DNA of 41,557 nucleotides from Conidiobolus incongruus B7586. Its lineage: Eukaryota; Entomophthoromycota; Entomophthoromycetes; Entomophthorales; Conidiobolaceae. Under the pieces are notes generated by a model. That model ran no database searches. It saw nothing but the letters and a program-made list of their open reading frames with translations, and was not told where the DNA came from. Numbering within the stretch: position 1 is the stretch's first letter; the number at the start of each line of letters is the position of its first letter. This document shows positions 34,308 to 41,557 of the stretch, in pieces. The position numbers and the translations under genes were made by a program. The stretch lies in assembly GCA_000697335.1 (NCBI GenBank), contig JNEM01016612.1, forward strand, positions 1 through 41,557, in the 5' to 3' direction.

Positions 34308-34363
34308 ATTGGCTGATTGGTCACCCAATGAAATTAATTCGATTGAGAACTCCGATATATAAA
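34308..34363 (+). promoter_or_regulatory. CCAAT-box cluster and TATA element of the HSF gene
   Basis: Two ATTGG sequences (inverted CCAAT, 34308-34312 and 34316-34320) and one direct CCAAT (34325-34329) sit within 22 bases. TATATAAA follows at 34356-34363. The TATA lies ~130 bases before the ATG, with a pyrimidine-rich leader between. The tight clustering and order support a real promoter. CCAAT sites are the known target of the HAP/NF-Y complex. Confidence 0.6.
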
Positions 34364-34428
34364 GGGTTATTATGTGTGCAATTGAGTAACCAAATTTCGA
34401 TGTTATCATAGAAATATTCACCCTAATA

Positions 34429-34457
34429 TTTTCTCGCCATTTTCTCGCCATTTTCTC
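34429..34457 (+). repeat. 11-base tandem repeat in the HSF leader
   Basis: The unit ttttctcgcca occurs twice in exact tandem (34429-34439, 34440-34450) with a third partial copy to 34457. It is CT-rich and ends 38 bases before the HSF start codon, so it is likely in the 5' untranslated leader or at the transcription start. Confidence 0.85.
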
Positions 34458-34494
34458 AAAATCATCACTTCCATACTATTAATCATACAATATA

Positions 34495-35754
34495 ATGAAC
34501 TTTGAATCCGATACATCTAACACCATGCCCAAGCCTAGTACTGTTGGAAGAACCGGTCAGAACACCTTTGTTGGAAAACTTTTAAGGTATTTATTTCAAA
34601 TCCTTTGCAAAATCACTTTATAACCTTACTTTTTTAGTTTAATATCCGATCCCCAAAATACGCCTCTTATTCACTGGAATGCAGAAGGAACATCCTTCAT
34701 TGTTGTTAATGCTGCTACATTTGCTCAAGTCATATTACCTAATCACTTTAAACATAACAACTTTTCAAGTTTTATCCGTCAATTAAATATGTACGGATTC
34801 CATAAGACTAATAGAACTCCCCGTGGTCAAAGGGGCGACTCAGAACATCAATCATGGGAGTTTTCACATCCCATGTTTATTCGTGATCGTCCTGAATTGG
34901 CCGCAAGCATTAAAAGATCATTGAATGACCAAGAATCTTTGACTAAGTCAATTTCAAATGATTTCCAAACCAATTTGAATCTCATGCAGTCAGCTCAGAG
35001 CGAATTAGCGCAGCAAGTTCAAAATCTCCGCAAAGATCATAACCGTCTTGTGATGGAACTCTCCGAAGCGAAACGAATTCAAGCTGCCCAGCAGCAAATA
35101 ATTAACAATCTTCTGCATTCTAACCAGGCTAAAGCATATCTTGATCATCGTAGGTGCTAAATGACCCCAATTTCATCCTCATCAACTGAATAACACTAGT
35201 TTTCCCCAATTTTAGAAATTAACTCGAATACTACTCCTGGAAACACGCTTATGGTGCCCACTGAGCCTAATCAGCCTTCCATTTGTATAACTCCTGCCAA
35301 CGAAGTCCCTAATTCCTACCCCAACCTCATGCTAGATATGTCCAACCTCCCTGACCGCTCCCTTCAGCAAGTCTCATCTCCAAACTCGCCCAGCTACATG
35401 CACTCGCCTATTCCTCACTCTCCTCACTCTCAGTCCCCTATGTCTCACTCTCCTCAACCTCCTTCATTCCAGCTCCCACCAGGGCTTTCGCTCTCTATCC
35501 CAACCTCCCAACCTAATGTCCATCTTACACCTCAGTCTATCTCTAATATGACGAATACTCATCTTACTCCCAATTTATCCCCTATTACACCATCAGAGGT
35601 CTCTGGATCTGATGATGGCTATCATATCAGCCCTACCAGCCCCCATCACCCAACAACCCCATTCAACAATATATCACCCCCTCACAGCCAGCCACATGGA
35701 GGCTGGATATTTAATCAAACTCATTTAAATCCCAACGCTTCAAACTATTCTTGA
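34495..35754 (+). CDS. HSF-family transcription factor (Hsf/Sfl1/Mga1-like), 3 exons
   Basis: Sequence-specific nuclear regulator with a heat-shock-factor DNA-binding domain. Exons 34495-34586, 34638-35149 and 35216-35754 are joined over introns of 51 and 66 nt. They give 1143 nt and 380 aa. The winged-helix domain (~24-125) includes LISDPQNTPLIHWN, the recognition-helix region FKHNNFSSFIRQLNMYGFHK and WEFSHPMFIRDRPEL. The NRTPRGQR wing resembles fungal Sfl1/Mga1 and basidiomycete HSFs more than animal HSF1. Residues ~133-195 form a Leu/Gln-rich heptad region (HR-A/B-like coiled coil) for oligomerisation. The C-terminal ~175 residues are Ser/Pro/His/Asn-rich with repeated (H)SP motifs, probably a disordered regulatory and activation region. 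A second ATG at 34525 could also serve as start. Whether it is the heat-shock master or a morphogenesis-type paralogue cannot be told from sequence alone. Confidence 0.92.
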
Positions 35755-37599
35755 ACAACTCATCGCATATTGTACTATAGTAACACAGCTCTAAATATTT
35801 CCATTACTAATGAGGCAATTGGACCTTTGAGACGATTCAACTGATCAGATACGCAATTTATTTACCGCTGCTACCATTATCATCTCATCATGTTATTGTA
35901 AAATATCTAGTATTCTACTATTAAAACTGGTAATAAAATTTATCAGACACTCTCATTTTTATTATTTAATATACTCCTCATAATTCAAAGAATTCTCAAT
36001 GATTTAATATAATCTACATGTCATTCCAATTCACCTAATTTATTCAAAGTTTACTCTATTAAAATATATTTAGAATTATAGAATATTCCATTTATTGAAT
36101 ATGCATTCAAGAAACTACTGTTTCCTCCCTAATTTTCATATTAGTTAATCATATGATTAATTTCAATTTTGGCTTACACTAAAATTTCCAGGAAATATGA
36201 TTCACTTAGTTTAATTGACTTTAATACGTTATCATAAATAACTCTGATAATATAAAGAATAGCTTTGCTGATATCATAATAGTTATCATATTTTAATTAT
36301 TTTTGCCAATTACCATTTAATTAATATATAAGACATTTAATTAATAATCGGAATCAGGTTGTTCTATAATTAGACACAAAATTTGCCAGATTAATATATA
36401 CAAGATAAATATATATTTATTGTTATCATTTGATCCAACTCACAAACTCTTATCTAAATTAATTGAATGAAAGCATTATTTTTTTATTCATACTCAATAT
36501 ACATTTTTACTACAACCTTGATTTCAATATAGATTAATGAAAGTTAATTACCCTAATTTTAGGGAATATCTTTAGGACAATACTATTTATTTTGTATTTC
36601 GCTAAATTAATTTTTTATTGAATCTTTTAATTATCAGATTGATAAAGATTTTTCATATTTAAATATTATTTTATAAGATATAATGGTGAAAACTGAATAA
36701 TTTTATAAGTGTTAATTAAATTGAAAAATTATTACTCCAAATGGGGGAATTTAAGTGATATTAAAAATATTTCTAAATATAGAATGTGTATAGGCTAATT
36801 TTGATATTCTATATCATCAAATTGCAAATTGATTGATTTATAATGAAATTTTTCATGTATCAACTTATTTTATTAATACATAAATATTGCATCAATAAGA
36901 TTTAATATATTGATATCCACAATATGCTATAATACATTTTATTACAGAAAAATAATTTATTACTATGATTTTACATCATTAATTATAAAAATTTACGGCA
37001 TTTTATGGAATTGATTTTTATAAAATTTAAGATGAACTAATATCTCAAAAATTTAAAAATATCCTTAATTTGGATATATTATTCATATAACAAATAATAT
37101 ATTTTTTATGAAAATATTCAATTATAAAATTATTTGAATTATGATATGATTAGATTTGCTTTAATATTATATTAATATTTTCTATTGCAATTCAATTTGA
37201 AATATATTGATATTTAATTATATAATTTGAATGATATAATATTAAATGAATTTTATATTAAAATCACATAAGTTAATTATTTATTTGAATAAATGTTAAT
37301 GTTGTATTTCAAAATTAATCATCCTTTGTAATTTAATAGCTAAACCAATATTATTTCTATTTTAAGCTGGCTTTGTCAGTTTATAATTGAAGGATACTCT
37401 TTGTTTTCTTTGTTTTCTTTATTAGATTTTATCCAAATCCCATATCATTCATTGATTCAATTATTTAAACCTAATAGTAATAAAAGTAGAGAAGGAGTTT
37501 TTCTTTTAGATATTCTACTACAATATCTTAACAGTAAGTTCTAAAACCTATAGTCTTAATATATTAAAGAGCAAGATTAATAAATAATTTACTAAATTA
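35755..37599. other. AT-rich stretch between HSF and the retroelement fossil
   Basis: About 1.8 kb with no gene seen. Around 37,360-37,540 is a less AT-poor patch with a TTTGTTTTC tandem, beginning TG and ending CA. It could be a remnant of the 5' LTR of the element that follows, but no second copy is in the window to compare. Confidence 0.35.
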
Positions 37600-40500
37600 T
37601 ATTATGAGTATTTTTCTAACTATAATTTTTATTTATAAAACTTAATATAAAAAAATAATATTAATTAATAAAGAATCAAAGTAATTATTAGATTTTGTAA
37701 AAGAATATTAATTTAAACATTATAATTATATTGATTTTAGTAATAATACAAAAATATTAAAACTTATATATTTTATCATATTATTATTATTATATTTAAA
37801 AAAAAAGAAACAATTTTAAAAAAATATATATAAAGAAAATTATAGTTAAAAAAAGTCAAAAAGAATTTGAATTAAAACTTTTTTTATCTAATACTTAGAT
37901 TATTAGTTTTGCTAGATTAGAGACTTTGAATATTTTTATAGAATTGATATTATAAGCAATTAATAGTTTATCTAAAGGAATATAAACTTTGATTGATTGA
38001 GCAAATAAAGAAGATAAAAAAACACAAAGAATAAATTAAAAAAAAAAGATCAACTTATTCAGAAGTATATTTAAAAGATTTAAAAAAGTCAAGAGAATTG
38101 AATATTTTTGAAAATAAATCTATTTCAAAAGGTAACCCTTTTGAATATCAATTTTATAAATTACTCTATAATAAAATATAAAATGGAAAAACTATTAGAA
38201 ATTAGAAAATATTTATAAAAAAGATTATCTAAATTTCAAAAGTAATGACAATTATAAACTTTATATTAAAAAGATAAAAACTATTATATATATAAATCAA
38301 GATAATTATAAAAGAATAGTTTAAGATTTTAAATTAATTACAATTAATAATTTTGAGATATGGATTTAATTACCTAATATAATAGAAATTGAAATATAAA
38401 AAGTATTTGAATAAGAATTTATTAAATAATTTAAGTTTAATAATTAAAGAAATTTAAGTTTTAACCTAGATAAATTAAAGATAAGCTTAAATAAATCTAT
38501 AAGTGACTTTGTAAATAAAATGGTTATAAGATTTAAAGACCCTAATAACTTAAATATTATTAAATTTTATATAATTATTTTAAAAAGGTTAAAGAAAAAC
38601 ATATGTTTATTTTTAAACCATTTCTATAAAAATATTATAGATTGATTATTAAAAGAATTAAAATAAAAAATTTATAAAATAGAGAAAATTTTAACAGAAT
38701 AAATATAAGTGTAGCTTATTAAAAGAATAAATTTAAAGGATTAAAATATTAAAGAAAAAAATAACTTAAGTAATTATAAAAATAATACAAATTAAGTAAT
38801 AGTTACCAAATATAATTATAATAATATGACTAATTATAATAGATATAATAATATTAAGTTATGATATAATAATTGTGGTTAACTAAGTTATATATATTAT
38901 AATTATATAAAAGTTAAAGATTCTCAAATAATATTAATATAAATAAATTACAACTATAATTAATAATTAAATATAATAAATAGTTAAAAGATAGAATTAT
39001 TTTTAGTTGATAATAATAAGATTAATTTTAATTAATATTAAATATTAATAATTATTTTAGTTAATAATAAAATAAATCTTAAAGAATTTAATAATTTTAA
39101 ATATAACATTAATAGTTTAAATTCTAATAACAAAAATAAAATGGATCTTAAATATAAATAAGAAATATTAAAGAAAATATGAAAAATACTAAGATAGTTT
39201 AAAAAAGCTATAATAGTTATACTTAAGGAAAAAGTTACTAACAAAAAAAAGAAAATAAAAAACAACTATATTAATTGAATAAACCTAATAAATCTTATAA
39301 TATAAATAATCTTCAAAAGACACAAATAGCAATTATAAATTAAAATACAATTAACTAATAATTGATTCTTTTTAACAACTTAAATAATAAGTTTATAACT
39401 ATAATTAATTTAGAAGTTATATTATTAATTATTTTAAATATATTAAATCTTAAAGAAATTAATAAAAAAATCAAAAAATAACCAAAAAAAATTCTGAGAA
39501 ATAATTTATTATCTCAAAAAGACTATAATAGATTTTTAAATTTATAAGTAAAAAAATTAATGAAAGAAGCTAAAAAGAAAACTTAAAAGAAATAAAAAAT
39601 ACAAAGGAAATTAAATTTAATTAAGGTAAAGCTATAAAAGTTTTTAAAATTATGCTAATTTAAAATTTAATATTATAATATTCTTTTAACATAATTAATA
39701 AAATTATTACTAAAAATTTATATTAGCTTATTTAAATTAGTAAATCAATAATAAAAAATATAAACCATTAGAAATTTAATTTACTAAAAAAATTTCAAAA
39801 GCCATTATTTTGAGATTTAATTTTAAAAATAACACTGGGATAAATTTCATAATAATAGAAGATATCCTAATATTAATATTTTTAAAAACTATAATTAAGA
39901 TAAAATTAGTGGCTATACCACTAAAAAATATTTATTTAAGAATTACTCTATAATTAAACTAGCAAGTAAAATAGCTTTTAATATTAATAAAAGAATAATT
40001 AATTTAAACTTTACAAGCAAGATCAAAATAATTCTTATTAACAATTCTAACAAACTTTATTTAATTTTAAAAAGTGAAAAAGTTATATAATTAATATATG
40101 AAAAATTTAAATAACTTAAAATTATTGAAATTCTTTTATTAATAATTTTAGTTATAAAAAACAAGATTAAAGTTTAAGCTTTATAAATTATATTTTTCTT
40201 TAATTTAATAAACTTAAAGGATGCCTTTTAATTTTTTATCATATAAATAAAATAAAAATTACAGCTTTTATTAATTTTAATAGTATATTGAATATAAAAT
40301 ATAGTTAAGTTATAAAAATAATAAACTTACAGGAATAAGTAATTTTATCTAATATATAATTGATAGTTATAAATAATATTATAAAAATAATAGGTAAGAT
40401 AAGAGATATTAATATTTAAATAAGAGAAATTATTATAAAAGATAAATTTGTAGTGATAAATAACTTTAATTTACTTATTATTTTTAGTTATAATTAGTTA

Positions 40501-41557
40501 AATAAAACATATATTATAGTTAATTATCTTTTCTAAATAATAAAGATAAAATAAAATAATAAGGAAAAAATTATAGAAATAATAATTAAAAACCTACTAA
40601 AAATAAAAAAATTTAAATATCTTTTAATTTAACAACCTAAGTAAACTACTTTAATTAAAATTACTCCTCTAATTAATAACAAAATAAATTTAATTAATAT
40701 TAAAAATTTTATTGATAAAAAATCCATTATTAATCTTTTAACTAAATTCCTAAATATATTACATATAAACCTTAAGGAAATAAAGAAAACAATAACAATT
40801 ATTTATTAAATTAAGTTAATCAATAAAAACATAACCTTTATCTAATAAAAAATAAAATGGTTTTTATAAATAAAATTAAAATAGCTAGATAAAAAATTAT
40901 AATATATGTTAAATAACAGTATTATTTAAAAATTAGATTTATCATAAATATTTTAAATTATATTAGTTCTTAAAAAAATTAGAAAAATATAATTATGTGT
41001 TGATTATAAAGAATTAAATAATTTTATTATTAAAAATGTTTTTTTACTTAAAATCAATAAATTACTTGATTTTTTAAATAAGGCTATTATTTTTATTATC
41101 TTAAATTTATTCTTAAATTATTAGCAAATATTAATAAATATAGAGTTAATTTTATTAATAAGATTTAATATATATATTAATTATTTTACTTTGAAAGTTA
41201 TATCTTTTTATTTATTAAATACATTAACAATATTTTATTCTATAATAAAAAATATAATAAAGGAATTTTTATATGATTTTATTTTAGTTTACTTAGATAA
41301 TATTATAATTTATAATTGTATCAAAGAAAATCATTTAATTTATATTTAAAAAATATTAGAATAATTAAAAAAATATTAATTATAAATTAATCTGAAAAAT
41401 ATTACTTTGTATATGATTTAATCAATTATTTAAGATATATTATTAGTAACAAAAGATTAAAAACTAATCCCTTTAAGATATAACAAATTAAAGATTAGTT
41501 AAAATTTAAAAACACTCAAGAAATAAGAGTATTCTTAAACTTTGTTAAATATTACTA
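37600..41557 (+). mobile_element. Ty3/gypsy LTR retrotransposon fossil (gag-protease-RT), broken, runs off the window
   Basis: An old, heavily decayed LTR retrotransposon on the plus strand. Parts appear in gypsy order. A gag-like, Lys/Asn-rich region (about 37,900-38,850) leads to a zinc-knuckle-like motif near 38,860-38,910. A protease-like patch lies near 40,250-40,320. A recognisable reverse-transcriptase domain occupies about 40,980-41,500, including the segment around the catalytic motif and the downstream region that leads toward RNase H. RNase H, integrase and the 3' LTR would lie beyond the window edge. The left boundary is uncertain. The element is clearly non-functional, with many tens of breaks. 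Its composition is far more AT-rich than any gene here, consistent with long decay dominated by C-to-T (and G-to-A) change. No intact open frame of useful length survives. Confidence 0.85.

Noticed and set aside
37360-37540. 5' LTR of the gypsy fossil
   Set aside because: TG...CA ends and a less decayed composition are suggestive, but without the second LTR or a primer-binding site it cannot be supported as a feature.
39038-39265. 75-codon minus-strand frame inside the retroelement fossil
   Set aside because: Lies antisense to the decayed element and is Leu/Ile/Phe low complexity; a by-product of AT decay.

Overview
This window is extremely AT-rich eukaryotic DNA with compact, intron-bearing protein genes set in long near-empty AT spacers. 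The gene set points to a fungus, probably an early-diverging, AT-rich lineage such as the Zoopagomycota/Entomophthorales. The strongest clues are a Nam9-type mitochondrial uS4 with the fungal C-terminal block, a Yar1-type ankyrin chaperone, an Rbd2-like rhomboid, an Sfl1/Mga1/HSF-type factor, and GPI-anchored or Ser/Thr-rich surface proteins. Introns are GT-AG and mostly 42-69 nt, with a CTAA(C/T)-like branch site close to the acceptor. Lineage placement is inference; no marker here names the species.

Layout, left to right: URM1 (-); a Ser/Thr-rich secreted protein (+); a two-domain fasciclin GPI protein (-); mitochondrial uS4m (+); a YAR1-like ankyrin protein (+); an AKTIP/FTS-like UEV protein (-); a tandem pair of SURF4/Erv29 cargo receptors (+,+); a mitochondrial carrier with a likely frameshift (+); a rhomboid-like protein lacking the catalytic dyad (-); a tentative three-exon 51-aa gene (-); a 54-aa membrane micro-protein (-); mitochondrial MnSOD (+); tRNA-Val(CAC) (-); p23/Sba1 co-chaperone (+); FAHD1 acylpyruvase (+); and an HSF-family factor (+). 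The last 4 kb is a heavily decayed, extremely AT-rich Ty3/gypsy retrotransposon fossil that runs off the window.

The genes are mostly unrelated housekeeping functions, not an operon or island. Loose themes are mitochondria (uS4m, carrier, MnSOD, FAHD1), the secretory pathway and surface (SURF4 pair, FAS1, Ser/Thr-rich protein, rhomboid) and proteostasis (p23, HSF, Yar1, Urm1). Exon models were spliced by hand. In nearly all of them the summed coding length is a multiple of three and matches the family length. I did not find a clearly new multi-gene system. The best leads are the inactive rhomboid, the conserved tandem SURF4 pair, a 22-bp perfect hairpin, the ATG-only first exon, and two small unrecognised genes or GC islands in the AT desert.
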